Source: Chlorella sorokiniana
Taxonomy: Eukaryota; Chlorophyta; Trebouxiophyceae; Chlorellales; Chlorellaceae
Assembly (NCBI GenBank): GCA_025917655.1
Contig: CP084617.1
Location: 62,001 to 126,000 of the forward strand
Reading direction: 5' to 3'
DNA length: 64,000 nt
Under the pieces are notes generated by a model. That model ran no database searches. It was given only the letters and a program-made list of their open reading frames with translations, and was not told the origin of the DNA. Both the position numbers and the translations under genes were made by a program. Numbering within the stretch: the stretch's first letter is position 1; each line of letters opens with the position of its first letter. Below are positions 21,958 through 34,293 of the stretch, in pieces.

Positions 21958-24900
21958 ATGCATGCTGCCTTGCCTCGCCCGCTGGGCGTTTCCTGGCGGC
22001 GATTCGGAAAATTGGTTACCCTGATTATCGCGCCGGCACATTTGTAGGCGGCCCGCTCGGAAGCCATTGCCAGCGACACAGGCCCGGCGGAAAAAGGAGG
22101 AGTCGCAGCTGGAGGAGTTGGCAGCAGACTGGAAGGACCTAGAGGTGTCGCCAGCGCTGGCCGCGCAGACGGATGACCTGGTCCAGATGCTGCCCGACCC
22201 GGCCAACCCGCCGGAGAGCCTGCTTGACGAAAGCTGTGAGGCCCCTGCGCGTGCCGCCCATTTGCGTTGAAGCACATGCATTTCTGCATGCACGGCGGCT
22301 AAGCAAGGGAGCCTCGCCGCACGAGCATGGCCCACCGCGCAGCGCAGCCCGCCGCTCGGGTGCCAGCGTCGGAGGCCTTGCCTGCGCACCGCTTTGCCGC
22401 CGCCCGCCAGGGCTGGTCAGGTCCTCTGGCCCCTCCCTCAACGGGAGGCCCCATGCCGACAGGACTGTTACATCCCTGGCACAGCCACGGCCGGCTCCGG
22501 CGGCCGCGGCGGGCCGTCATGGCTCGCCGCCCGCCGGCGCCGCGCCAGTTGCGCGGCCGCGCCATTTGCGCCGCCCGCCGGCCCTTTCCCCCGGCGAGCA
22601 GCCGGACGCCACGCAAACATCCCGTCCCCGCTTTTCCCAGCCGCTGCCCGCCGGGCTTCCTGCAGCAGCGTCCAGTTGGGTGCTGCCTGCCCCGCCGCCC
22701 AGCTCACCGCCCGCGCCCTGCCCTGCCTACTTTGCGCAGCCTACTTTGCGGGCGCTTACGGCTCAGGCTCCGACTTTGACTGGCAGCAGGCCGGCGGCAC
22801 CGACTGGCTCATGTCCGACTTCTTCGATGGCGGCGGTGGCGGCGACGCCCTCGCGCCCGGCGGCGGCGCGGCGGGCGGCGCCGCCCCGGCAGCGACTTTT
22901 TCGAGCTGCGGTCCGCCGACTGGGCAGACTCCTGGCCAGCGAGGTGGGCGCTGGTCGGCTGGCTGGCTGGCGGGAGGGGATGAGGCGCGCTGGCCAATGT
23001 TCACGCCGCCCCTAGAATGGGCGCCCGCCACATTCTCCACATCCTGCTTCTAGGGCCACGTGCCTGCACCCAGGGACCTGCCACACATGTCGCGCTGCCT
23101 CCCACGCTGCGCTGTGTTGTGCCACGCAGGTGGGGAGGGCAGCAGCTTCCGGCGGGACCAGCGCGAGCGGTACGCGCCGCCGCTGGGCGGCGCCAACCTG
23201 GCTCACGTCGCCGAGGAGGAGCTGCTGACCCCGGAGCAGCAGGTGCGGTACGGGGACGGGGTGGGCCGGTACCGCTGTGCGCGCGGCTGAAAAAACGGGG
23301 AATGACTGGAAGCCATGTTGGACAGTTGTGCCGCCACGGACAGTCCCGGCCCCGTCACCTTCCAGCCGAGGATCCAGCCCGCCGCAGCGCCTCCTCCTTT
23401 GCTCGCCGCACCGCCCTGACACTGCACCGCTTCTTCCCCGCGCTGCTTCCGCCGCGCTGCCGCAGACGCTGCGCACGGAGCGCATAGAGGGGGTGATGGA
23501 CGCCGCCATGGCGCTGCACCACCGCTACATGGAGAACGCGGTGAACAAGTGAGCCCCTCTCGCCCAGCCGCAGGGTTGGTTGGGGCCGCGGAGGGTGGGC
23601 CGCAGAGCGTGGCGCCGGGGCTGCTCAGGGCGCAGCTGCAGATGGCAACGAGCGAGGGTTCCCCGATGGAGGCAGTTGGAGGGGAGCCACCAGCCAAGGC
23701 GCTGGCCGGCCGTGTGCCCACTTTCCCCACGAACAACCATGCCACCAACCTCACCTCCCCCCCCCCCCACCGCACACATCTTGCTCCCCTCGACGGCCGC
23801 TCCCAACACACATCTGCACCCGCCTGTCATTGTTTGTTTTGTCTTCATTGTTTCTTGTTTTTCTTATGTGACCGCAGGTACGCCGTGTGCCTGCGCATGG
23901 GGAGCTGATAGAGGAGGTGGAGTACGACGACTGGAGCGCCCCGCTGGAGGCGCCCGACGCGTCGCTGCCCGCCTGGTGCCGCGCCGCCTTCCTGCTGGAG
24001 GGGGAGTATGAGGAGCTGCAAGCACGTGAGCCGCCGCAGTGGCCGCCCCTCGCTGCGTGCGGGCATCAGCCTGCGCTCGCGCGTGCGGGGCGTCGCTTTT
24101 GGGTGTCGCTGGCCTCGGGGCAGAGGGGAGTGTGCTGGAGTGGAGAGGATTCGCAAGCGCCCAGCCCCTCCCGGCCCAGCCTCCATGCGAGTGCCGAGCG
24201 TTGGCCTGGGGTGGTTGGGCGCGGCGGGGCGGCTGCTTGCTGGCTTGCGCAGCAGCGGTGGCAGGGCTGCCGCATACATGTCCATGTGCAGTCACCACAC
24301 ATTCGGCCTGGCCAAGGAGTTCTGCCCGCCGCGCAGCCTGTCCCAGCCTGCCCGGCTGCCCCCAACAACCCCCCTTCCCCCTTTCCCCCTGGATGCCCCG
24401 CCGCTGTGCAGGCGCCGCCGAGGCCGACGCGCTGACGAGCGCCGCCGAAGAGGCTATATTTGTTGAAGAGATCGACCAGCTGATGGCCCTCGCCAGTGAG
24501 CCATTCCTCTGCACCCCACTGCTGCCTCTGACAGCCTCTGTGTCCTGTCGCCCTGGCAGCCTCTGTGCTCGGTCGCCGGCTGTCAGGGGTGTCGCGCTGG
24601 AGAAGCACGGCGGCCCATCAGCTCGTCCTCCGTCCTCCCGCCCCCGCCCCCGCAGCGCCGTTTGAGGTCGACTCGGTGGAGGACCAGGAGGAGCTCGGGC
24701 CGGGTGCGGCGGCAGACCCTCTGGAGGAGCTGCTGCGGGTGCCGCTGCCGGGAGAGGAAGGTGCGCAGGGGAGCAGCGGGCTGACACCGCGGGCTGCCAG
24801 CAGTGAGCCAGGTGCTCCCAGGCGACCGCCGCCGCCAGCTGGTGCCTGGTGCAGCTGCCAGATGGGGCTGGCAGGGCGCTGGTGCCTGCGAGCGCCCCTC

Positions 24901-25315
24901 CGTGGCCCGTGTGCTGACCAGGGCGTCAACTGTGCCGCCTGCCCCCTGCCTGCAGTGCGCTCCATGGATGGCGGCGAGGAGGAGGAGGAGGGGGAGGCGG
25001 ACCGGCTGGCGGCAGAGCTGCTGGGCACGGCCACTGCGGCTGCGGAGAAGGACTTCCAAAGCCTGTTGTCGGGGGATGGCTTGGATGGCCTGGCCGGCCT
25101 CTCCACTGCTGCTGAGCAAGAAGAGGAGGAGGAGGAGGAGGAGGACGACGGCGACGAAGAGGAGGAGGAGGAGGAGGAGGGCAGCGGTGCCGACAGCGAC
25201 GGCGAGGCGCGGGCTCGGGCGGCTCGCGGAGAAGCCGCAAACGTGGCGGGAGCCCTGCTGCGCCGCCGCTCGAGGCCGACCCTCTGCTGGATCTGTTTGC
25301 AGAGGACGACTTCTG
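21958..25315 (+). CDS. Acidic protein of unknown function
   Basis: About nine exons. A possible exon 1 from ATG 21958 gives MHAALPRPLGVSWRRFGKL (leader-like). Clearer exons follow: RRKKEESQLEELAADWKDLE and PDPANPPESLLDES (from about 22099); YGSGSDFDWQQAGGTDWLMS (22740-22943), which after a one-base frame change near 22890 ends SDFFELRSADWADSWP; RERYAPPLGGANLAHVAEEE with LLTPEQQ (about 23145-23240); RIEGVMDAAMALHHRYMENA (to about 23548); ELIEEVEYDDWSAPLEAPDA (from 23879); EEAIFVEEIDQLMALA (about 24412-24496); and SVEDQEELGPGAAADPLEEL (about 24657-24760). The last exon carries long Glu/Asp runs (25120-25185) and, after a frame change, ends LEADPLLDLFAEDDF with TGA at 25313-25315. I do not recognise the family. 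The middle part is rich in conserved-looking Trp, Tyr and acidic residues. Confidence 0.55.
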
Positions 25316-26023
25316 ACCCCTTTTCCCTGCTTTTCGCTCTGACTGTTCTGTCCTCCCAAGGCTTAATTTTTCTGGTGCTTCTGCTGCCCCCTCTTCTCTC
25401 TCCCGCACTGCAAGCGCGGCTGCCTGCCGCCCTCCCCCTCTGTAGCTGCCGCCCCGCCTGCTCCCGTTAACCTGCGCTTTGCCGTTGCTGACTCTCCTCG
25501 CACCGCTGCTTCTAATGCTGGAACTCCTGCTCTGCCATTTACCCTTTCCCGCAGCCCAGCTACCCTCGTTCCATGTGCTGTAAGCCTGTACCGGCAGCCG
25601 CAGGGATGTGTCGTTGCATGCCAACAGGAAGTCAAAGGTATTGCCTTTTTGCGAACATAAAAGAGGTGGCCTGGCTTTGCAATGCGAATCGGTCAGATGG
25701 TCATCACATGGTCAGTCAGCGATCAGCTGAGAGCAGCAGGGCAGCTGCATCACGTCGCGGTTTGGTGTGCAAAACTGCAAAGTGGCGGCTGGCAAGGGTT
25801 GAAGAGGGCCAGTCGCGCCGCAGGGGGTGCACCAGAGGTGCTGCCTGGAGGGGCCTGCTACAAGTGCCGCTGCTGCTGCGTTTGCTGCACATGGGCACGC
25901 AAGGCGGGAGGCTGCCAACCAGTAGTGCGGGTGCAACGGGGCACCGCGCTTCACTGCTGGCACAGCAAGCGTGACCCCGCCATCACAGCTGCCGCGCAAT
26001 GTGCCAGGTCGCCACATCAGCGC
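25316..26023. other. Convergent intergenic region
   Basis: 3' UTRs of the acidic-protein gene (+) and the uncharacterised gene (-). TGTAA at 25579-25583 fits the plus-strand transcript. No further gene seen. Confidence 0.5.
25579..25583 (+). terminator. TGTAA polyadenylation motif of the acidic-protein gene
   Basis: TGTAA about 265 bp past the stop, in a C/T-rich 3' UTR. Confidence 0.5.
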
Positions 26024-29000
26024 TCACAGCTGGCGCAGCATGCGCTGGAACTCGTCTTCGGTCAGCTCAAAGGCCCTGCGGAGGGGGAGGGTTGGCGCTG
26101 CCCAGCATCAGCAACCGCGCGGCAACCGGGCTGCCTTGGGAGCCAAAGAGGTGCTTGGAAGCAGAGCTCTTTTGAGCTTGGTGCAGGCTGCGGCGCTTGT
26201 TTGCTAGCCGCAACGTTCCAGTCCGCCCCTCAGTGTTTGCATGCCGGCCAGAAAGGGCAGACACCCTAAATGAACCTGCGCCATCCCCCGGCCTGCCCTG
26301 CACTGGCCTGCCCCCACCACCCCCGCCCCGCATTCCGCACCAATGCAGCAGTGTCTGGCGGATGACGGGGCTCACGGTTGCGTCGTCCCAACGCTTGTTA
26401 CTCCTGCGGGGGACATGCGGCGGCGGCGGCGGTCTGCCAAGCACGCACACGGCACAGAGAAAAAGGCAACGCCGCGATGGCGCCCGTCGCTGCACCGCCT
26501 GCAGCAAGGCGACAGGCAGGGCTGCCGACCCCGCTTGCCGAGTGGCGGCGCGGCACGCTGCCAAGCGGGGTGGCGTGCCAACCTGACTATCTTGTTGACC
26601 AGTGCGCGCACCCAGCGCCCCTTGTCCCCGACAACACCCTTCCTGTTCAAGATCACAGGGGGGGGGAGGGGGCAGCAAGCGTCAGCAGCCCTGATAGACA
26701 GGGGTGAGCCCGCTCTACCCAGCACACACTTGCGCATGCGGCCAGAAGACGGACAGGCACCGACAGGGCGGAAGCTTCCGGAAAGCCCCCACGAAATCGC
26801 ACGACAAACGCAGCAGGGAAGCCTTTGGCTGACTGGAGCACAGGGCAGGGGGCAGGTGGGGCCACAGCAGGCACCGTGCAACGGGGCGGGGCAGTGCAGG
26901 CAGCGCTGTCGCAGCGGCGTGACGGCGCACCAGCGGCTGATCTGGCGAGCGTCGTCGTCGGTGCGGCGGCCCTGGTAGAACCTGCAGTACCACTGCGGTC
27001 CCGGACAGGGAGGGTGGGCAAGGTTTGTGTGTGTGTGTGTGTGTGTATGTATGTGGTCAGCACACCCCTAAGTGAGCCGCCGGCTGGGGGGGGGGGCGAT
27101 TGAGGGGGTGGCCATCTCCATGGTTCCAAGACCCGAACTCAAATGCTGACTCAGCCGCTGGAGGGTCTGCACCATCAGCACTGTCCCGTAAAGTTGAGTG
27201 TCGCCGCAGCGCACGTGCATCCGCGCAGATGGCACGTCGTTCCGCTGTCGTTGGGCTGGCAGCGGTGCATGGCAGCGGCACGTGCGCAGGGCTCTGCTGC
27301 TTGCCTGGAACCAGCCGCGCGGGTCCTGAGGGTCGATCCAGCCCTTCTCCTCCCAGAAAGCCTGCAGGCGGCAGCAGGGGGCAGCCAGCCGTCAGCCGCC
27401 TGACCAAGCGTGAATGCTGCCCAAGGGAGCTGCAAGGGGCTCAGCGCGCCGTGCTGTCGCAGCCCGGCAAGTGCCGCCATGGGGGCAGGCTCATGGAAAT
27501 GGCCAGGGTCATGTGTACTTTAAGAAAGTCTGTCTGAGTGTGTGCGTGTGAGTGTGTGGTTACCGGGAGGGGCTGGGGCGGTTATGTATGTCCAATCTCC
27601 ACAGCCGAACTGCACCCTGCTGTATCTCCACAGCCGAACTGCACCCTGCTGTACATGTACCGCATGCCGCCCAGCTGTACCGCACCTGGTCCTGCCCCGC
27701 CTTCACACCGTACTTGTTGCGCCCAACCGTGTACACCCGGGCCACGTACGCCTTGCGCGGCAGCCCCTGCATGCGCGGCGGCGGGAGGCGGCAGCGGTGA
27801 GACACGCCCTGGCGGCCGCAACGCCCCCAACAGAACCGGCGGGCGGCTGCCGAAGGGCCGGCGACTTGCAGCCAAGGCGGTCGGCTGATGTGCGCAACGC
27901 AACCAGCGCCGCCGCCAGGTGCAGAGCCTGCGCAGCTTCCAGGGCTGTCTTACCGTTGCCGCGCCCCAGCCGCCCAAACCATGGGCGTCCTCACGCCAGC
28001 TGGCTCAAGCCATGCCCTGCCGCACGCCGCCCCCCCCCCCCCCCCCACCCCCCACCCCCACCAATACACACACACACACACACGCAAAGAGGCGCTTACC
28101 TCAAACCAGTCTGCCGGGAACTCAATGTGGTCGATCGCCACCTCCCTGCCCAGGATGCCGGGCTTGCCACCCCGCGGGTTGAAGTAAATGCTGCGTTGCG
28201 GGTGCAGTGCGCATGTGTTGAGGGGGTGATTTTGGGGTGGGAGGGTGGGTGGGTGGTGAGGGGCACCCACATCAGAATGATGGGCTGATGATGAGCATCG
28301 GCCGCGGCCGCGATGGCCACAGCGGCAGCGCCCCAAGGGGCAGCCGCTTGGCCACAGCCCGCGGCCTCGCAAGCCTCAGGCCTCACCCGCCGAAGCTGCC
28401 GGCCCGGATGACTTGCTTGGGGGTCAGGTTTGGGCGGAACTCAGGGTGATCCTGGAACACCAGCCGCCCACGGGCATCCCGTCGCCCCTCTGACGGGTCG
28501 AAGCTTGGGGCGACGGGGGCGGCGGGGGCGGCCAGGGGTGCGTACGGCGGCAGCGGCTCGCGCTCCTGAGGGCGGCGCAGGGGCGGGGGCAGGCGGCAGG
28601 CGGGTTGTTGTCCGAGGGTTGGGCGGCTGGGAAGCGAGGGCACAAGCACGCGGGCGGGAGGGGCGCTGCACGGTGGCGGCACGGCGCAATCGGGGGGAGA
28701 GAGGCAAGCTGCCAGAGGGAGCAAGGCGCACCGACGTGCCGCCGCGGGCCGCCGCCGCAGGGGGCGCCACCGCCGCCGCCTGCTCCAGCAGCTGCTGCAT
28801 GCTGGGCTCGGCGTAGCTGACCTCAGCGCGCTTCCGCCCGCTGCGCCTGCGACAAAGGAGGGACCGCGAGCGGCGGCCTTCGGCCCAGCCCCGGCCGGGC
28901 ACGGCCAGCGTGTTTGAAGCCAAGCCAAGCTGGCGGCGGGTGGGGCGGGCGGTGCACGCGAGACGTCGGCAGCAGCTGCGGCGCACCTGGGCGGCTCGGC

Positions 29001-29259
29001 CGCGGCAGCCGCTCCCGCCTGCTGTCCAGCCCGTTGAGACTGCCTGCAGGCGCACACAGGCGGGAGTTGGCGGCGTCAGCCTGCGGGTGCGGCCAGCGGG
29101 ACTGGAGAGCTCAGCCAGGCAGGGCGCTGCAGCTTGCCTTGGCTTCTTGGCCACGCGGCCTGACTGCAGCTTCTCAGCGGCATTGTTGATGCCCAGCTCG
29201 TCAAGCCTCCTCTTATTCCGAGCGACGCGCTCGTTTCGTTGCTCCTCCAAAGACGCCAT
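26024..29259 (-). CDS. Conserved eukaryotic protein of uncharacterised family (FRPNLTPKQVIRAGSFGG type)
   Basis: Ten exons join without a single frame problem into 293 residues: 29259-29138, 28846-28732, 28565-28387, 28190-28100, 27766-27686, 27361-27305, 26992-26931, 26642-26583, 26403-26341 and 26075-26024. The N-terminus is basic (RRLDELGINNAAEKLQSGR, KRAEVSY), suggesting nuclear or nucleic-acid contact. The conserved core reads FRPNLTPKQVIRAGSFGG, IYFNPRGGKPGIL, AFWEEKGWIDPQDPRGWF, QWYCRFYQGRRTDDARQISR, DKGRWVRALVNKIVR and ATVSPVIRQTLLHWAFEL, with the end TEDEFQRMLRQL. I recall this GWFQWYCRFY...GRW...SPVIRQTLLHW pattern from unnamed proteins of plants, algae and oomycetes, but know no function. 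Introns after 29138 and 27305 use GC donors. A 29-bp tandem duplication sits in the intron at about 27598-27655. Confidence 0.8.
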
Positions 29260-30156
29260 TGCTCGAGCGCGCTCCACGCGTTCCGCCCCTTCTGGCAACA
29301 CCGGGAGGGGTGGTTGAATTCTATTAAAGAGGCCACTAGGCTGACCGCGCGGCTGCAAAGGTGGTCCGTCGGTAGCCTCGCTGGCACAGCGCGGCGGCAA
29401 GCGGCCGTCGGTGGGCCCGTCTGGCCTCCTGCTGATCGCCCCACCACGCCGCTACGGGCGCCACACCTTCGAGCAATTCTGTTTTTCTCCTTCATGCAAG
29501 TGACTCATAGTTAGAACCATGCATGTCAATGCCCCAGATTCCTGCCAGCTCCAGCCATACATGTGTCCGCAGCGGCCGCTCGCGCAACGTGCCGGGTCTA
29601 CCCGTGCATTCAACAAGGGCGCCTCGTACAACGGTGATGGTAAATCAGGCCTTCACATTGAAAACGTGTTGTGGCAGTCCATTTGCATGTTTTGTTGAGT
29701 GGCATGAGGTCGTGTTCGTCATGGTGAAGAGAAGGTGAAGGGGGTGCTGGCCGGGGTCATCGCCAGGTCAGCGGTGAACAGAACCATTGCAAGAACGAAC
29801 ATTGTTCGGGGCGTAAAGGCGACTGGCGGCGGTTGTAAGGCTTATTGTGCACCGCCAAATCAATCTGGCCCGCGAACAACCATTTCCAAAGTGTGTTCCG
29901 CGGCATGGGGCGAACTTGGGACTCGTAGAACACATTCCAAGCCGCCCGCCGCGTTAACCCGACTAAAGCAGGTAATTTGGGATGCCATACATGCATGGAC
30001 ATGCACTTGTGCTGCGGGGAGAGGCGGCGAAAACATTTGTGAGGTCAAGCACTGCCCTCTGCTTTTGACCTTCGCCTGCAGGGCTCGCCTCGCCCGTCAC
30101 TGCTGCGCAAGCTCAGTCCCCCTTCCTTTGGAAGCGCGCGCGTGGTCCCCTCCCGA
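29260..30156. other. Divergent intergenic region, AT-richer than its surroundings
   Basis: Between the starts of the uncharacterised gene (-) and the wall-protein gene (+). Clearly lower GC around 29480-30060. Small open frames only; nothing recognisable. Likely two promoters and 5' UTRs. Confidence 0.5.
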
Positions 30157-32981
30157 TGAGGCTGCAGCCAGGAGCGGCATGGGGGCTCTGCCTCCTGGCC
30201 GTGCTGCTTCTGGGAATGCCTTGCAGGTGGAAAGCCACCTTCACAAGCTTTGTACTATGATGCTCTGACGCATGGCAGCCACAGGCAGCGGAAAGACCAA
30301 GTCTTCCTGCCCTGATGTTTGCTCATCCCCCCATCCTCCCCTGCCTCCTCCTCCCTGCAGTCGGGCCCTAGATCTCGATTTCTCCTCAGAAACGGCGGAT
30401 GGGTCGCCATCAGGCGCGTCCTGGGGGCATACGCCTCTGGTGGTGGGCTGCTGGTGCCAGCTGCTGCAACTGCGTGCAGCTGCCGTCAGTGCAGCGCCAG
30501 ATGTCGGCAACAGGCACATGGCCAGCTTCCCCTTGAGGAGCCCGTGCAGCAGGATCACGGCACACACAGCCCCGCTCACCTGCCGGTACACTTCCCTGTT
30601 GCAGGGTTTAGCCGGCGCTTGATGCAGAACGACACAAGTGAGCTCGCCGTGTGGCGCTTCAAGCTGGGCGCTGCGCATGCGGCTGCAGCAGCCGCCGTGG
30701 CGCGGCGCCCGCAGCGCTGCCCTTGCCTGGCCTGCTGTCCATGCAGCGAGCCTCAGCATGCGTCGACAGTGCCGACGAGACCTGTGCCCTGCCCCAACAC
30801 GCGCCCGCTGGCTACCTGACCCGTGCTGCAGGCCCGCCGCCGCCGGCACCTCCGCCCCCTTCGCCCCCTCGTGCCCCGACGCCCTCGTCACCTTCATCGC
30901 CGTCATCCCTGGCGAGACAACCGAATCGTTCGACCAGGTCGACCAAATGCAGTACCAGGCAAGCCCACCTTTCTGTTCGCCCCGCTCGCCCGCTGCAGCC
31001 GGTGTGCGGGGGGGATATTCCCGCGATTCCATCTGGAGCCGGCTGTCCGAGCTGGGACCGGCTCGAGCCTGCAGCGCTGCAGCACCCGCTGCTGCATTTG
31101 GTTGGCCCAGAGGGAAGAACGTCAACGCTGCCGGCGTCTCGTGACTCCGCGGCGCCGGGGCTTGCCGGCCCAGCTCGCTGATCCCAACAGCCGGCCCCTC
31201 AGCCGCCCACCACCACCAACCCCTCCACACACGGAGCCATACCACCTTGCTCCCACCCTTTTGACCCACCTCCCTCCCCCCTCCCCTCGGCCCCCTCCCC
31301 GCCGCCAACCGCAGAGTCTCGTGAGGCAGCAGGCGCTGGACGCTGGCGGCACGGGGTTCAGACCAGCCTCACCCTGATTGTCAACCGCCCGAGAGCAGCG
31401 TGGTCCAGGGCATCGACGTGTACACCCAGGTGGGCGGCGGCTGGGCGGTACGATAGAGCTGCAAGCGGGCTGTACTGCACTGCACCTGCAGAGCTTGAAG
31501 CGGTGGGGGTCGGCGCGTGGGGCCACCCCGGGTGCCCGCCTGTCACGCTGTTGCCGGTCTCGGTTGTTGGGTTGCCTGTCAAGGATATATGAAGCCCTCC
31601 CGGCCGCACGCGGCTGCCCGCCCCCTTACCCCCGCAGGTGCTCTTCCCGGGGCAGTCGCAGTGCCAGGAGGCGGCGGCTGATGCGCTGGTTGCCTCGCTG
31701 ACCGCCAGCTCAGCCTGGCTCACCGCCGCCTACGGCGCTGAAGCACGCGTGCTGAACATCGGACGGGGGTGAGATGGGCTGCGCTGCGCTGGGAAGAAGG
31801 CCCGAAGAGGGCCCGGGGTGCCACACTTGCTGCCTCTCCTCCTCCTCCTGCTGCCAGCACTGAAAGTTGGGAGTTTGGCCTTCCTTGCAGGCCGCTCCAA
31901 CTCCCTCCTCCCACCTCGGGAGGCGATTTCGCCCCTCCGCCCCCTCGCCCGCACCCAGCCCGCCCCCTCCCCCGCACCCAGCCCGCCGCCCTCCCCGCAC
32001 CCAGCCCGCCGCCCTCCCCCGCACCCAGCCCGCCCCCTCGCCCGCACCCAGCCCGCCGCCACCCAAGCCCAGCCCGCCGCCACCCAAGCCCAAGCCCAGC
32101 CCTCCACCACCCAAGCCCAAGCCCAGCCCTCCGCCACCCAAGCCCAAGCCCAGCCCTCCGCCACCCAAGCCCAAACCCAGCCCTCCGCCACCCAAGCCCA
32201 AGCCCAGCCCGCCACCACCCAAGCCCAAACCCAGCCCGCCGCCACCCAAGCCCAAACCGAGCCCGCCGCCACCCAAGCCCAAGCCCAGCCCTCCGCCACC
32301 CAAGCCCAAGCCCCGCCCTCCGCCGCCCAAGCCCAAGCCCCGCCCGCCGCCTCCCAAGCCCAAGCCCCGCCCGCCGCCTCCCAAGCCCAAGCCCCGCCCT
32401 CCGCCGCCCAAGCCCAAGCCCCGCCCTCCGCCTCCCAAGCCCAAGCCCCGCCCGCCGCCTCCCAAGCCCAAGCCCCGCCCTCCGCCTCCCAAGCCCAAGC
32501 CCCGCCCGCCGCCTCCCAAGCCCAAGCCCCGCCCTCCGCCGCCCAAGCCCAAGCCCCGCCCTCCGCCTCCCAAGCCCAAGCCCCGCCCGCCGCCTCCCAA
32601 GCCCAAGCCCCGCCCGCCGCCGCCCAAGCCCAAGCCCCGCCCGCCGCCTCCCAAGCCCAATCCCCGCAAGCCAATACCGGCCGGGCCCGCGCCCAAGCCA
32701 GCGCCCAAGCCTGCGCCCAAGCCTGCGCCCAAGCCCGCGCCCAAGCCTGCGCCCAAGCCAGCCCCCAAGCCAGCGCCCAAGCCAGCCCCCAAGCCAGCGC
32801 CCAAGCCAGCGCCCAAGCCAGCGCCAAGCCAGCCCCAAGCCAGCCCCCAAGCCAGCCACACGTCGTCGTGGACTGTAAGCCGGCTGCCCGCCGGAGCGTC
32901 CATTCCTGGACGCCGCCAGACACGGGCTACGCCCTGCCCTTTCACCGCGCGTCCTCCTCCCCCCCACACCTGTGCTGGTGA
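30157..32981 (+). CDS. Secreted hydroxyproline-rich (pherophorin/extensin-like) cell-wall glycoprotein
   Basis: ATG at 30157 opens a signal peptide, MRLQPGAAWGLCLLAVLLLG. The middle of the protein is in several exons and partly unresolved (30361-30900). From about 30870, CPDALVTFIAVIPGETTESF and DQVDQMQYQ end at a GC donor (30959). SLVRQQALDAGG joins at 31317, then VVQGIDVYTQ and VLFPGQSQCQEAADALVASL with TAAYGAEARVLN (31639-31768). This globular part resembles pherophorin-type domains of volvocine and chlorellalean wall proteins. It leads into a long Pro-rich stalk (PPPPKPKPR/S)n then (PAPK)n, expected to be hydroxylated and arabinosylated. After the stalk either a quick stop (about 32877) or a short C-terminus ending WTPPDTGYALPF (stop 32979-32981) follows, depending on a frame change near 32820. 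Frame changes also occur near 31365 and 31392. Confidence 0.65.
32041..32850 (+). repeat. Coding minisatellite: about twenty 27-bp PPPPKPKPR/S units, then PAPK units
   Basis: Units of 27 bp encode PPPPKPKPS (first third) and PPPPKPKPR (rest) up to about 32660. About fourteen 12-bp units encoding PAPK follow to about 32850. Because both unit lengths are multiples of three, several other frames on both strands stay open too; these are artefacts. Slippage here would change stalk length without breaking the frame. Confidence 0.95.
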
Positions 32982-33559
32982 AGCTGCGCTGCAGGTGCAG
33001 TCAATAAGTTACTCACTGTGATTCTCCCACTGTGTTCGTGAACATATGCATCTCAGTTTCAAAAGGGCCTCGGATGACACCCTTTGCCTCTCTCGCCCTC
33101 TGCTGTCATCTCCAACATATCCTCCTGCCCAAAGCTCCGGTTGCTTCAGCTTGGGCACTCACACCGAAACAACGTTGTTGGAACCCCACCGGTCCGGAAT
33201 GGGGCTGCACCTGCAAAGTGTGCAAAGCCTGACTGCCTGCAGCGCGGCATGCCCAGCACCCCAGGCCCCACTTCCTTCAAAGCAGGAGAAAGTTGGCCGA
33301 TTCGGTCCCGATGTTCCCTGTTAATTGCCATTCAGCACCTGTAGCCCCCCTTCGTTTCACAATTGTGTAAGACCCCATAGTGCAACCTGCCTGTGGCTGT
33401 ACAGCACATGTGCCACCTAACTAACCAGAGGCTGCTGGCCGACGCTGCCTGCTTCGCGGGCGGGGCGGCGCCGACGCAGGGCGGAACCCAGCTGCACGGC
33501 CCAGGGCCAGCAATCCGACAGCTGTCGGCCAGTCTGCAAGACACGCGCTCATGATGGGC
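32982..33559. other. 3' flank and intergenic region
   Basis: AT-richer 3' UTR of the wall-protein gene to about 33400, then a GC-rich stretch with short open frames but no supportable gene. The inverted duplication begins at its right edge. Confidence 0.45.
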
Positions 33560-34146
33560 TCACCGGACGGAGCGCTGCATTGACAGCCAACTGGGTTGAA
33601 CACCTGCGTTCCCATCTCGTACTGATCCGCACGAGTAGTCCGGACCCGCCTCATGGCAATGTGATTGTGCCCACTGCCTTCCCATTGGGCTCGAGCCGCA
33701 GGCACGTCCAGCCTTGCCAAAGGTAGACCTCAACTGTAAGAGGAACTGGAGGTTTCGGGACTCGCACACGGCTGCACCAGCAGCCCACGCTGCGTGGCGG
33801 TAGGGGCGAGCGGCGCGGGCGAGCGGCGGCGGCGACGAAAGGCGGTGTCTGTGAGGCGGGCGGGCAGCCGGCACCGAGCATCCATAAGCTGCGGCTAATG
33901 AGATGTGCTGCCATCATGATTGGTTGCATGAATGCAACTCAGCCGGCCCTCGTGACTCTCCTTTAGCGTGCTGTTCCCTCACCAAGATGCACACATCCTC
34001 CGCTTTGGCGTCAAGTGATGGGAGAAGGGCGCCGCAAGGACAGGATGAGAAGCTTGGGCGATCCTGACAGGCTTGAGAGCTGCTGAGAAGCTGGCCATCC
34101 GAGCTGGCGGCAGGAAGTGCTCGCGAAGGTCCGCTCATCCTGCCGC

Positions 34147-34153
34147 TATATAA
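34147..34153 (+). promoter_or_regulatory. TATA box of the first six-cysteine gene
   Basis: TATATAA about 140 bp before the ATG. It is followed within 25-45 bp by GATCAATTAATCATAT, also kept in the inverted copy (TATAAAG at 55892-55898 on the minus strand). Confidence 0.6.
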
Positions 34154-34293
34154 CACTCAGCGGCGAGGTTTACGATCAATTAATCATATTGCCACACACT
34201 CCCAAAGCAAAGTTTGCTCCCAACTCCACTCTTAGCCTCCCTTGAGCCTTGCACTCCCTCCCAGCCTATCCTGCCTACCCCCACCCTAACAAC

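Noticed and set aside
31710-32981. Very long open frames on both strands over the Pro-rich repeat (Gly/Leu-, Trp/Ala- and Gln/Ala-rich translations of about 390-420 codons)
   Set aside because: They are by-products of 27-bp and 12-bp units that keep all frames open. Only the frame giving PPPPKPKP joins the signal peptide and wall-protein exons.
33651-33929. Minus-strand open frame upstream of copy A, which could be a divergent gene
   Set aside because: The homologous stretch upstream of copy B does not keep the frame, so it is more likely promoter sequence.
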